DNA from: Bacillota bacterium
Lineage (GTDB): Bacteria > Bacillota > Clostridia > Oscillospirales > Ruminococcaceae
Assembly: GCA_023433405.1 (NCBI GenBank)
Contig: JAEZCT010000039.1
Coordinates: 21,861-85,860 of the forward strand
DNA: 64,000 bases
Direction of reading: 5' to 3'
The translations under genes were made by a program, and so were the position numbers. The stretch's first letter is position 1. The number at the start of each line of letters is the position of its first letter. The notes beneath the pieces were generated by a model. It had not been told where the DNA came from. It saw only the letters and a program-made list of their open reading frames with translations, and did not search any database. Positions 53,069-60,984 of the stretch are shown here, piece by piece.

Positions 53069-53755
53069 TCATTTCTTTTTTCTTTGAATAAGCTCTTTCC
53101 ATTTATAGCAATCATTTAGATGCAGGGTTTGGTGTCTCGTCAGTGGCATTAGAACAATACCCGCAACGTCCTTTTTCCTCCAATAATCAAGCAGCCATAT
53201 AGAATCTGGCTGTTCTGTAACACCGCCTTCCTCCAATATTCTGGATATGGAGCTCTGCGAAATTTTGCGTTTAAAATCCGGAGGATTTAGCTCACGAATA
53301 ATTTCACGACTTCTTATGCCCACCGCATCCCTGTATTTTAGCAGCTCATCCACCGCTACCCGCTTGCTAAAGTACAGAATTTCATCGTCAGACATTGCAT
53401 TTCCAGTGTCCGTTATCGGGCTGTTCATCCGCTTCTTCCAACCCTCATCAAAAACCTGTGCTTTATTTGCCACCAAAACATTCATTGTTAGATCTTCAAT
53501 TCTCGCAATATGCCAAATCGCCCAAGCTATCGTCTCATCCTTCGCGGTTGGCATAATGGCATACTCGGCACAGTCTAAATCGTTAAAAAGTGCGTCAATA
53601 CGATTGCTGTCATTCGCTTCACCGGTGTTTGCCGTATGCAGATCCTTATGTAACTCTAAAGCCAGGCGGATAACCTCGGTGAAATGCTCTTCTTTACGGA
53701 TGCTTGTGCCCAATTTTTTATGTCGGTCACTCCAATCAAAAGGTAGTACTTCCAT
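53069..53755 (-). CDS. DinB-like four-helix protein
   Basis: This 228-residue, mostly helical protein has His in AWAIWHIARIED and in MPLTRHQTLHLNDCYKW at the spacing of DinB/YfiT-type metal-binding bundles. DinB members include thiol-dependent transferases, but the role here is unknown. ATG at 53755 has GGAGGAAA five bases upstream; the longer frame to 53827 lacks an SD. Base composition is more AT-rich than in the housekeeping block. Placed 75 bases after the GNAT gene on the same strand. Confidence 0.6.
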   Translation of the reverse strand: MEVLPFDWSDRHKKLGTSIRKEEHFTEVIRLALELHKDLHTANTGEANDSNRIDALFNDLDCAEYAIMPTAKDETIAWAIWHIARIEDLTMNVLVANKAQVFDEGWKKRMNSPITDTGNAMSDDEILYFSKRVAVDELLKYRDAVGIRSREIIRELNPPDFKRKISQSSISRILEEGGVTEQPDSIWLLDYWRKKDVAGIVLMPLTRHQTLHLNDCYKWKELIQRKKK

Positions 53756-53830
53756 TGCAGTTTCCTCCGCCTTAAATTGTTCAAATTGACATCTTATCAA
53801 AATTAACCGGATACGCTTGTAACTCAAGCT

Positions 53831-54361
53831 TTATATATGTATCCAATATCTTTCTAAATACACGTTGTCGCGGTCGCAATAGACGGTGCGGTCGTAAACC
53901 CCTCCGTTTGCAAGAATGGTTCGCTTACTGCCCTCATTGCCTTGCTTACAAGAAATCATAACATCCTCAAGTCCCTGCGCCTTGCAAACCTTTAAACAAT
54001 CGGCCAGCATTTGCTTCGCATAGCCCTTTCTTCTTTCACCCGGTCGAACCGAGTAGCCTATATGCCCCCCATATTCCCTTAAAAAATCATTGAAATAGTG
54101 CCGGAAGTGAATCATTCCTACGATTTTGCCATCGCTTTGGCGCACATAGATAAATTGCTCGGAAACAACCAGGTTTTCTGAAACGGTATCTTTATTCTCC
54201 TGTTTTTTATTAAAATCCAGCCATTGCGCAATGCTGCTCATTCGTACTAACGGACCGGTTCCGTCCACCGAGCTGTTCGCATCCAGCATCTCTTGTTTAT
54301 AAGCAATAATTTCTTTCTCGTGTAGTATGCTGGGCTTTATCAACTCACATGAAGTCGGCAT
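53831..54361 (-). CDS. GNAT-family N-acetyltransferase
   Basis: This acetyl-CoA-dependent transferase has 176 residues. GHIGYSVRPGERRKGYAKQML is motif A (V.P..R.KGYA pattern), followed by ISCKQGNEGSKRTILANGG. The acceptor is unknown. ATG at 54361 sits seven bases after AGGGGTGA; an ATG two codons earlier is too close to that SD. First of the three genes that run leftward to 52258. Confidence 0.85.
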   Translation of the reverse strand: MPTSCELIKPSILHEKEIIAYKQEMLDANSSVDGTGPLVRMSSIAQWLDFNKKQENKDTVSENLVVSEQFIYVRQSDGKIVGMIHFRHYFNDFLREYGGHIGYSVRPGERRKGYAKQMLADCLKVCKAQGLEDVMISCKQGNEGSKRTILANGGVYDRTVYCDRDNVYLERYWIHI

Positions 54362-54546
54362 ACACATTCACCCCTGTTCATTAAAATTTTCACCGATGCA
54401 GCGCACTTTTTTTATCCTGCGCATTTATTTCCTCTTCGCAATATCTTATCATAATCCGTCGTTTTCGTAAATCTCACTGCCGGAAGAAAAGCCCTCATTT
54501 CCTGAGGGAACCCCGCGTTTAGTTTTCATCGGCACATTCTGCGGTC

Positions 54547-54575
54547 TTTACAATATGTTTTTCCTGCCCTATAAT
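54547..54575 (+). promoter_or_regulatory. Promoter of prfB
   Basis: TTTACA (54547-54552), a 17-base spacer and TATAAT (54570-54575), about 87 bases before the prfB start. Confidence 0.65.
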
Positions 54576-54661
54576 AATTAAAGTATGTTCAAAAGCGCAA
54601 TATCAAAGGCCCGTGCGCAAGGGCGCACTATTTTACCTTACCAAGAAACACGGAGGACATT

Positions 54662-55774
54662 ATGCTGATATACGAGGAACTCAGGCTCAGGCTGACCGGC
54701 TTTCTGGAAGAGCTTGACGACCTGCAGGACGCGCTGGCACTGGATACGCAGCGCGAGGAGATCGCAGAGCTTGAGGCAAAAACCGCTGGCGCGGGCTTTT
54801 GGGATGATCCGGCAAGCTCCCAAAAGGTGCTGCAGCGCATTTCACAATGCAAAGCAAAGGTAACAGGCTACGAGAAGCTCAGGGCACAATATGAGGATGC
54901 CCTGGCACTCATTGAGCTTGCGGATGAGGAACAGGACGAGAGCCTGTTTAGCGAGGCCCTGAAGGGTGTGGATGATTTTGAGCGCGAGCTTGTTTCGGCG
55001 CGCCTTTCCACCCTGCTTTCCGGCGAGTATGACGGTAACAACGCCATTATTACCTTTCATTCGGGTGCGGGCGGCACCGAAGCACAGGACTGGGCGCAGA
55101 TGCTTTACCGCATGTATACCCGCTGGGCGGAACGCCATAACTTTAAATACAAAATCCTTGATTATCTCGACGGCGAGGAGGCGGGGCTTAAAAGCGCGTC
55201 CATCGTGATAGAGGGAACCAATGCTTACGGCTACCTCAAAAGTGAGGCGGGCGTACACCGGCTGGTGCGCGTTTCTCCCTTCGATTCTTCGGGCAGAAGG
55301 CACACGTCGTTTGCCTCGCTGGAGGTTATGCCTGAAATCGGCGAGGAGTTTGATATCGAAATCAAGGACGAGGATCTGCGGGTGGATACCTACCGCTCCA
55401 GCGGCGCCGGCGGCCAGCATGTTAACAAGACCGAGTCGGCCATCCGCCTTACCCATCTGCCTACCGGCATTGTCGTCGCCTGCCAGCAGGAACGCAGCCA
55501 GCGCCAAAACCGCGAAACCGCGATGACCATGCTCAAATCCAAGCTGATTCAGATCAAAGAGCGGGAGCATTATGAAAAGATAGAAGATATAAAGGGCGTG
55601 CAGAAGGAGATTGGCTGGGGCAGTCAGATCCGTTCCTATGTATTCATGCCCTACACCCTGGCAAAGGATCATCGCACCGGCTTTGAGGTGGGGAATATTG
55701 GAGCCGTCATGGACGGTGATATCGACGGCTTTATTAACGCCTACCTAAAGGCCAAAAGTCAGGGAGAGCTATAA
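54662..55774 (+). CDS. prfB: Peptide chain release factor 2, without programmed frameshift
   Basis: This 370-residue RF2 ends translation at UGA and UAA. The SPF specificity motif is in RVSPFDSSGRR and the catalytic GGQ in SSGAGGQHVNKTES. The whole protein is in one frame: the region after residue 25 (DALALDTQREEIAEL) has no CTT-TGA shift site, unlike most bacterial prfB genes. ATG at 54662 follows ACGGAGGACATT. Presumably autoregulation by frameshifting has been lost. Confidence 0.96.
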   Translation: MLIYEELRLRLTGFLEELDDLQDALALDTQREEIAELEAKTAGAGFWDDPASSQKVLQRISQCKAKVTGYEKLRAQYEDALALIELADEEQDESLFSEALKGVDDFERELVSARLSTLLSGEYDGNNAIITFHSGAGGTEAQDWAQMLYRMYTRWAERHNFKYKILDYLDGEEAGLKSASIVIEGTNAYGYLKSEAGVHRLVRVSPFDSSGRRHTSFASLEVMPEIGEEFDIEIKDEDLRVDTYRSSGAGGQHVNKTESAIRLTHLPTGIVVACQQERSQRQNRETAMTMLKSKLIQIKEREHYEKIEDIKGVQKEIGWGSQIRSYVFMPYTLAKDHRTGFEVGNIGAVMDGDIDGFINAYLKAKSQGEL

Positions 55775-55812
55775 CAGTCATCCGAATGGGGAGAAGGACA
55801 GGAATAAAATTT

Positions 55813-56562
55813 ATGAAGAAAACCTTCAAGGCGGCGCTTGCCGCCTCTTTTCCGGTTATGCTGGGCTATGTGTTTGTGGGCATCGCCTATGGTCTATTGA
55901 TGAAAAACGCAGGATATGGCGTACTGTGGGCGCTTTTAATGAGCGTATTCGTGTACGCGGGCTCCATGCAGTTTGTGGCAATTAACTTCTTTTCGGGAAC
56001 CTTTGACGTATTTCAAATTGCGCTGGTAACGCTTGCCGTTAACGCGCGGCATGTCTTCTATGGCCTTTCCATGCTAGAACCGTTTAAGGGGATGGGGCGC
56101 AAAAAGGCCTACATGATATTTTCGCTTACCGATGAAACCTATTCTCTGTTATGCTCCGCCAAAGCGCCGGAGGGAGTAAACCCTAAGTCCTATTTGTTTT
56201 TGATCTCGCTGCTTGACCAGCTTTACTGGATTATTGGCAGTATCATCGGCGCGGTGGCGGGCAGCCTGATTGGCTTTAACACCACCGGCATAGATTTTGC
56301 TATGACCGCGCTGTTTTTGGTTATATGCACCGAGCAATGGCTTAGCTACCCTACGCGCGTTCCCGCGGTGATAGGGGTATGCGCCGGTGTGGGCGCGCTG
56401 CTTTTGCTTGGCGCCGACCGTTTTATTCTGCCAGCCATGCTTGCCGCGGTGCTGCTTCTCATGTTCTGCCGTCGCGGTCTTGAGCCAAAGACCGAGTCAC
56501 ACGACGCGGAAAAGCCCTGTGAACAGGGTGCGGAAACAGTAAAGGAGGGAGAACGGGTATGA
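55813..56562 (+). CDS. azlC: AzlC-family branched-chain amino acid exporter, large subunit
   Basis: This 249-residue protein has about seven to eight helices (SFPVMLGYVFVGIAYGLLMKN-type start, NARHVFYGLSMLEPF signature). With AzlD it exports branched-chain amino acids and analogues. ATG at 55813 has AGGA nine bases upstream; an ATG at 55786 has no SD. The 3' end overlaps azlD (ATGA). The C-terminal soluble tail (KTESHDAEKPCEQ) is slightly longer than usual. Confidence 0.93.
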   Translation: MKKTFKAALAASFPVMLGYVFVGIAYGLLMKNAGYGVLWALLMSVFVYAGSMQFVAINFFSGTFDVFQIALVTLAVNARHVFYGLSMLEPFKGMGRKKAYMIFSLTDETYSLLCSAKAPEGVNPKSYLFLISLLDQLYWIIGSIIGAVAGSLIGFNTTGIDFAMTALFLVICTEQWLSYPTRVPAVIGVCAGVGALLLLGADRFILPAMLAAVLLLMFCRRGLEPKTESHDAEKPCEQGAETVKEGERV

Positions 56563-56894
56563 CACTGACCGCCTATCAGTCCCTTGGCGTCATCCTTTTG
56601 GTTGCGGCAATCACCTTTTTTACCCGTCTTGCGCCGTTTTTGTTCTTTTCGGGCGCAAAGCCCACCCCAAAGCTGGTACTCTATCTGGGTAAGGTTCTTC
56701 CACCCGCTGTCATGGCGATTCTTGTCATCTACTGCTTGCGCTCTGTAAATCCCACAGCCTATCCCTTCGGTTTGCCGGAGCTTATCGCATCGGCCTGTGT
56801 CGTCGGCCTTCATTTATGGCGGCGCAACACCCTTTTGAGTATACTTGTGCCTACCGCCCTTTATATGGTGTTTCGGCAGCTGGTATTTATTTGA
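56559..56894 (+). CDS. azlD: AzlD-family branched-chain amino acid exporter, small subunit
   Basis: This 111-residue protein has four helices. AITFFTRLAPFLFF and LGKVLPPAVMAILVIYCLR are typical of AzlD. Partner of AzlC; starts within the azlC stop codon (ATGA), with GGAGGGAGAACGG upstream. Confidence 0.93.
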   Translation: MTLTAYQSLGVILLVAAITFFTRLAPFLFFSGAKPTPKLVLYLGKVLPPAVMAILVIYCLRSVNPTAYPFGLPELIASACVVGLHLWRRNTLLSILVPTALYMVFRQLVFI

Positions 56895-56929
56895 CGAGAA
56901 TATCCTCGTAAGCCATTCTTTTTTAAAAG

Positions 56930-57006
56930 CATAATAATCAACCGAATCGGTTTGGTTTATGGGCTTTCACGCGGATTTTTAATGCTTTTTTAAGGAAAAC
57001 AGTATA
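56930..57006 (+). repeat. Degenerate fragment of the palindromic repeat
   Basis: TTTATGGGCTTTCACGCGGA and the following TTTTTAATGCTTTTTTAAGG ... AGTATAA match the core and right arm. The left arm is mostly lost. Confidence 0.6.
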
Positions 57007-57017
57007 AACGTACCCAT

Positions 57018-57088
57018 AGAATCTCATGATACCCCATGCGGCGGCAATGCCTTTGGCTGCTGTGGGGCTTACCATGAGATTCTTTTTA
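57018..57088 (+). terminator. Large terminator hairpin after azlCD
   Basis: AGAATCTCATG (57018-57028) pairs with CATGAGATTCT (57073-57083), with ACCCCA/TGGGG nested inside, followed by TTTTTAT. The remaining part of 56895-57311 holds a repeat fragment and nothing else I can support. Confidence 0.75.
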
Positions 57089-57311
57089 TATCGGCATTAG
57101 GTCAATATCTACTTTATCCTGTCCTGTGGGTTTTGCGCACATTTTGTCGCACTGACGAATACTATGAAGTGAGGGACAGTCGGAGAAACATCTCAGACCT
57201 CCCCGCTGTCACCGCGGAAGTGTTCACCTCTTGCCGCGGAGCCATGGCGACAGAAGAGCCCGTCAATAGACATGCACAAAAGACTAAAAAGTTTAAAGAA
57301 CAGGTGGTTTT

Positions 57312-57800
57312 ATGAGTAATTGTAATTGCGGAAACAACAACAATAACAACAGCATCATTGTTCCCTTCCGCAGAGAGGTCGCCCTCAATGCATCCAGCGG
57401 CGGCGTAGGTCCGCTGCCAATCATCACAACCCTCTTCGCGGAACCGCTTAATGTGGTATCAACCTCTATCAATACCCGTGACCTTTATCCCGGCACCAAT
57501 AACCTTCTTACTTTCACCAGCATTATTAACCTGCCCTTGGGAATTTCGGTAACCCTTAACTTCCAAATTCGCCGTACCTCCAGCGATGGAAACAGTATTG
57601 GCGTGGGCTCCACCTATACCTTCTCTACCATCGTAGATGTCTTGGAAGCGGAGGCCTTCTCCTTCCAGTTCTTCGATGCAAACGTTGCACCGGATTTCTA
57701 CACCTATTCCATAGAGCTTTCCACCAACTCGATTATCGACGTTACCCCCGGCGCTTCTGTTAACAACGCCGTTCTCAGCGTCCTTGCCGTCGCAGTCTAG
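57312..57800 (+). CDS. Hypothetical Asn-rich beta protein, possibly spore- or surface-associated
   Basis: This 162-residue protein begins MSNCNCGNNNNNNS and continues with about 140 residues rich in Thr, Ser, Leu and beta-branched residues (LLTFTSIINLPLGISVTLNFQIRR in pieces, ending SVNNAVLSVLAVAV). No signal peptide is seen. The Cys/Asn start and the beta-sandwich look resemble the C-terminal domains of exosporium or coat proteins of spore formers, but I do not recognise a family. SD is CAGGTGG. Monocistronic. Confidence 0.55.
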   Translation: MSNCNCGNNNNNNSIIVPFRREVALNASSGGVGPLPIITTLFAEPLNVVSTSINTRDLYPGTNNLLTFTSIINLPLGISVTLNFQIRRTSSDGNSIGVGSTYTFSTIVDVLEAEAFSFQFFDANVAPDFYTYSIELSTNSIIDVTPGASVNNAVLSVLAVAV

Positions 57801-58035
57801 TGATTGCTGGGAGGCATAGAGCAGCCTGACAGACGCTTTCCGGTTGATAGCCGATGTAATGCGACCGTGAAGTGGAAGCTTATATGGGATGATTAAAATC
57901 ACGCGTATCCGCGCGGAAAGTCGCCGGTACGTTCAGGATGCACGGCCGCCGTATTTTCCATGATATGAAGCTATACGGCAAAAAAGAAAGGATGCCTGTA
58001 AGAGAACAGGATGACGTATGCGAAAAGGGTTAAAA

Positions 58036-58090
58036 GCGGCGGCCGCTGCCCCATGGCATTAAGCTTTGGGAACGGCCGCCTTTGATTTTG
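58036..58090 (+). terminator. Terminator hairpin
   Basis: GGCGGCCG (58038-58045) pairs with CGGCCGCC (58073-58080) and is followed by TTTGATTTT. It probably ends the transcript of the Asn-rich protein, about 240 bases after its stop. The 57801-58035 spacer holds no ORF with support. Confidence 0.55.
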
Positions 58091-58166
58091 CCCGGCTCAT
58101 GAATCCCGGCGGTTATTATGCCCGCCAGAATATTGCAAAAACAATTTATTTCTATTATTATAGTGA

Positions 58167-58172
58167 TATAAT
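58167..58172 (+). promoter_or_regulatory. Likely -10 element of the acyltransferase gene
   Basis: TATAAT in an AT-rich stretch, 35 bases before the start codon. The -35 is poor (TTTATT). Confidence 0.35.
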
Positions 58173-58207
58173 ATAGTAAAGACGCATCCAAAAAAGAGGA
58201 GCTAAAA

Positions 58208-58981
58208 ATGGCTGTTATTAATACCGAACATTTTAAAACCTTGGAAAGCCTGGTCCAAAAAACCGGAAATACCTATGCCTTTAATGGCGAAAGCTCTGTA
58301 AAATGCATCGTGACCTTGTTTGAGATTATTCAACAGATGGGCTTGAACCCCATGGTAACCGACGACCTTAGAAACGGCTTAACGTTTTTATTTAATATAG
58401 AAATCGTTAATCTCCCGGATGTTGATCATCATCGTTTTATCTTTACGCCAAATCACGTCAGCGATTTTGACGCGATTATTTTGGGGCTGCTTCACCCCAG
58501 AATCAGAATAGTCTCAAAAACAGATTGGACAAACAACGTAAACCTGAAAAAATTTCTGGATATTCATTATGATCTATATGGGCTTGACCGCACCTCTTTA
58601 CCAAGCCTGCGCGGATTATTAAAGGATTCCATTCATTACTTTAACGACAGCAATGAGAACAAGCATTTTTTAGTATTTAGCCAAGGTACCATTTCGGACT
58701 TTAATAATAACAGCGTTGAGAGGGTTTCTACGATTGCCCAAAAAATATCCAACAGGACGAACGTACCGATTGTTAACATGTTTGTGGAGCAGGTATCCCT
58801 TTACGAGCCCACCCGGATTGTTTTTGACAATCCCATGAAGCTATCTCCAAGCGATGATTTTCGTGAAATTTGGCTGGAGAGAGAAATCGCGCTTCAAAAT
58901 GCTTTGCTACCTGCCGCCCGGCGCCCTAAGCTTTCGCAAAAGCACGCGAATAACAACAATCCGGGAGACCCTTTCTTTTAA
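58208..58981 (+). CDS. PlsC-like acyltransferase
   Basis: This 257-residue protein contains TPNHVSDFDAIILG, which gives the H(X)4D acyltransferase motif at about 80-86, and FSQGTISDFN, which replaces the FPEGTRS block. These enzymes acylate glycerol-phosphate-type acceptors with acyl-ACP or acyl-CoA. The N-terminal 70 residues and the polar C-terminus (KHANNNNPGDPFF) are not typical, so it is a divergent member. Composition is more AT-rich than its neighbours, hinting at transfer. AGAGGAG precedes the ATG by six bases. Confidence 0.72.
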   Translation: MAVINTEHFKTLESLVQKTGNTYAFNGESSVKCIVTLFEIIQQMGLNPMVTDDLRNGLTFLFNIEIVNLPDVDHHRFIFTPNHVSDFDAIILGLLHPRIRIVSKTDWTNNVNLKKFLDIHYDLYGLDRTSLPSLRGLLKDSIHYFNDSNENKHFLVFSQGTISDFNNNSVERVSTIAQKISNRTNVPIVNMFVEQVSLYEPTRIVFDNPMKLSPSDDFREIWLEREIALQNALLPAARRPKLSQKHANNNNPGDPFF

Positions 58982-59032
58982 TGCTGCTAATACGCTTCCT
59001 GGTCAAATAAGTTAAGATACTCGCGAAATAAA

Positions 59033-59081
59033 CCGACACCCGCAGAGAAAGCGCCTTTCGCGTTTTCCTCTGCGGGTGTCG
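59033..59081. terminator. Long hairpin after the acyltransferase
   Basis: CCGACACCCGCAGAG pairs with CTCTGCGGGTGTCGG (59067-59081) and GCG/CGC inside. T-runs are lacking on both strands, so termination efficiency is unclear. Confidence 0.45.
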
Positions 59082-59103
59082 GTACTAATGCCTTTACGGG
59101 GTA

Positions 59104-59209
59104 TAATACTATTCTCCGATAAAAGTGTTGATAAAAATCCGCGTCAAAATCCATAAATTAAAGATTTGGACTTGATTTTTATACACTTTTTAATCGGATA
59201 ATAGTATAA
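59104..59209 (-). repeat. Palindromic intergenic repeat, copy 8 (type B)
   Basis: TAATACTATTCTCCG ... CGGATAATAGTATAA, reverse orientation, nearly identical to copy 2, between the convergent acyltransferase and rubrerythrin genes. Confidence 0.92.
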
Positions 59210-59270
59210 AATGAAAACTGAAAAATCGAGGTACTCAAAATAGTTTAAGCCGAAAAGCTAGGGCATGGGC

Positions 59271-59810
59271 TTAATAGTTCTCTGCGCGCATTGCAAAAAA
59301 CGCCTTGGGGTGTTCGCAGATGGGGCACTTTTCGGGGGCCTTGTCGCCAAAATAGATGTGGCCGCAGTTTAAGCAAATCCAGCCAACCTTCTCCTCCTTG
59401 GCAAACACGGCACTATCCTCGACGTTCTTAAGCAGGGCAAGGTATCTCTCCTCGTGCTCCTTCTCTATCTTGCCAACGCCTTCAAACAGGTAGGCAATGC
59501 GCTCAAAGCCTTCCTCGCGCGCTTCCTTTGCAAAGTTTGCGTACATGTCGGTCCACTCGTAGTTTTCGCCTGCCGCCGCATCCTTCAGGTTCTGTGCGGT
59601 GCCGGGAATACCGTCGTGCAGGAGCTTAAACCAAATCTTGGCGTGCTCCTTCTCGTTGTTTGCCGTCTCGGTAAACAGCGCACTAATCTGCTCGTAGCCT
59701 TCCTTCTTGGCCTGGGACGCATAATAGGTGTACTTGTTTCTGGCCTGAGATTCGCCGGCAAACGCCGCCATCAGGTTTTTCTCGGTTTTGGTTCCTTTTA
59801 ATTCGTTCAT
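59271..59810 (-). CDS. rbr: Rubrerythrin
   Basis: This 179-residue peroxide reductase of anaerobes reduces hydrogen peroxide with electrons from rubredoxin. The ferritin-like diiron domain carries FAGESQARNKY and ETANNEKEHAKIW (ExxH); a second glutamate pair is in EGVGKIEKEHEERY. The C-terminal rubredoxin-like site has CLNCGH and CPICEHP. ATG at 59810 is the conserved family start; the SD is weak. It lies directly downstream of the Fur-type regulator and is probably in the same transcript, so it should be peroxide- or iron-responsive. Confidence 0.95.
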   Translation of the reverse strand: MNELKGTKTEKNLMAAFAGESQARNKYTYYASQAKKEGYEQISALFTETANNEKEHAKIWFKLLHDGIPGTAQNLKDAAAGENYEWTDMYANFAKEAREEGFERIAYLFEGVGKIEKEHEERYLALLKNVEDSAVFAKEEKVGWICLNCGHIYFGDKAPEKCPICEHPKAFFAMRAENY

Positions 59811-59840
59811 GTTAACCCACTCACTTTCATACAACAATCA

Positions 59841-60248
59841 TTATGATACATCGGCTGACGCCGAAATAGGCACAGAGGCCGCGCAGCTTTCGCACACGCC
59901 ATGAATTAACAGCTGAATGCCGGAAACGGCAAACCCGCTCTTGCGGTAAATCTGCTCTGAAAGCGAATCCAGCGTGTCTAAATCAATATCGTACAGCTCG
60001 CCGCACTTTTCGCATACCATGTGGTAGTGCTGGCGCAGGGTTCCGTCGTAGCGGTCTCCGCCGCTGGGCATGGGAATGCGCAAAATACGCCCTTCGTCCG
60101 CAAAAGCGTTCAGGTTGCGGTATACCGTGGCGAGACTTAGCCCCGGATTGGAGGGTTTTAGAGCATTATATACCTCGTCGGCCGTGGGGTGAGCATGGCT
60201 CTGAAGCACGGTATGATATATCAGCTCTTTTTGCCGGGTGTGTTTCAT
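59841..60248 (-). CDS. perR: Fur-family regulator, PerR-like
   Basis: This 135-residue metalloregulator has a winged helix at about 15-65 (LSLATVYRNLNAFADEG). The dimer domain has the structural zinc site C79/C82 (CEKC) and C119/C122 (CESC), plus HYH at about 74-76. Linkage to rubrerythrin and a 7-1-7 operator over its own promoter favour PerR (peroxide sensing) over Fur, but Fur is possible. ATG at 60248 with GCGAGG upstream. Confidence 0.85.
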   Translation of the reverse strand: MKHTRQKELIYHTVLQSHAHPTADEVYNALKPSNPGLSLATVYRNLNAFADEGRILRIPMPSGGDRYDGTLRQHYHMVCEKCGELYDIDLDTLDSLSEQIYRKSGFAVSGIQLLIHGVCESCAASVPISASADVS

Positions 60249-60272
60249 AATCCTCGCCTTCCTGCACAATAT

Positions 60273-60287
60273 TGATAATTATTATCG
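60273..60287 (-). promoter_or_regulatory. Fur/PerR box
   Basis: TGATAATTATTATCG is a 7-1-7 inverted repeat with one mismatch to TGATAATnATTATCA. It lies just downstream of the -10 of the regulator-rubrerythrin promoter, so binding would block transcription. Confidence 0.75.
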
Positions 60288-60297
60288 ATTAATAAAT

Positions 60298-60326
60298 ATA
60301 ATACACGCTCGACAAAGATTTGTCAA
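60298..60326 (-). promoter_or_regulatory. Promoter of the perR-rbr operon
   Basis: On the minus strand TTGACA (60326-60321), a 17-base spacer and TATTAT (60303-60298). Confidence 0.75.
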
Positions 60327-60729
60327 CTGCTTTTTTGAAATTTTTCATTCATACTTAATAAAAACAATAATCTGTCCGAGTAAAAGTACACAATATTATT
60401 CTCCGCAATCTCCGCATCATTTACACCAGCTACGATTTTTAAATGTCGTGACTATACCGTTTTTGGAGTACTCCTGTCAATATATTCTGGAAAAAATCGC
60501 ATTTCTCCCGATTGCATTCTCAGGGGAGTTGGACTATAATACTCCTTGTATCCGATTACAATGCCCGACGCCGACCGTCAAAATGGGTTTTGCCCGACCG
60601 TGCAGCTGTGCCTTTACTCTATGCCTTGCTCACGCCTCTATACTCAACACTTTTCAACCGGTTATTTGTATAAATAAGCTTATCCCCCGCTATATTTATA
60701 TGCACGAATATATGCAGATGGAGGCAGAT

Positions 60730-60843
60730 ATGGATTTAAACTCCCACTGGAACAACCGCAACAAGCAGCCCCTCTGGCGTATTATTGTAATGACGCTTGC
60801 CGTAATCATCGGCCTCATCCTGCTCGGTTATTTCTTCGGATGA
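60730..60843 (+). CDS. 37-residue single-helix membrane protein
   Basis: MDLNSHWNNRNKQPLW is followed by a helix of about 20 hydrophobic residues (RIIVMTLAVIIGLILLGYFF). GGAGG ends five bases before the ATG, and a hairpin (60858-60891) follows. The frame is open far upstream, but through regulator promoter sequence. The good SD and clear polar-head/helix pattern support a real small protein. Function unknown. Confidence 0.55.
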   Translation: MDLNSHWNNRNKQPLWRIIVMTLAVIIGLILLGYFFG

Positions 60844-60857
60844 CCATAACGAGAATA

Positions 60858-60891
60858 AACCGCACAGCGGCGCATTCCCGCCGCACGGTTT
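60858..60891 (+). terminator. Hairpin after the small membrane protein
   Basis: AAACCG / CGGTTT outer stem and GCGGCG / CGCCGC inner stem. No strong T-run. Confidence 0.45.
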
Positions 60892-60984
60892 ACTGCGCAA
60901 TTTTATCAGTTTGCTTCATACGGTTTTAAGCAAAAATGGTTTTTGGCAGCAAGCGCTTATCAGAAACAAGAAGGAAGAATAGCG

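Noticed and set aside
54491..54508. CCCTCA/TGAGGG hairpin as a minus-strand terminator
   Set aside because: No minus-strand gene lies upstream; it is short and could be an incidental leader structure of the GNAT gene.
6059..59209. CRISPR array
   Set aside because: Repeats are thousands of bases apart, about 105 bp long and without spacers or cas genes.
60238..60729. Upstream extension of the 37-residue membrane protein
   Set aside because: It covers the perR promoter and operator, and the GGAGG-linked ATG is at 60730.
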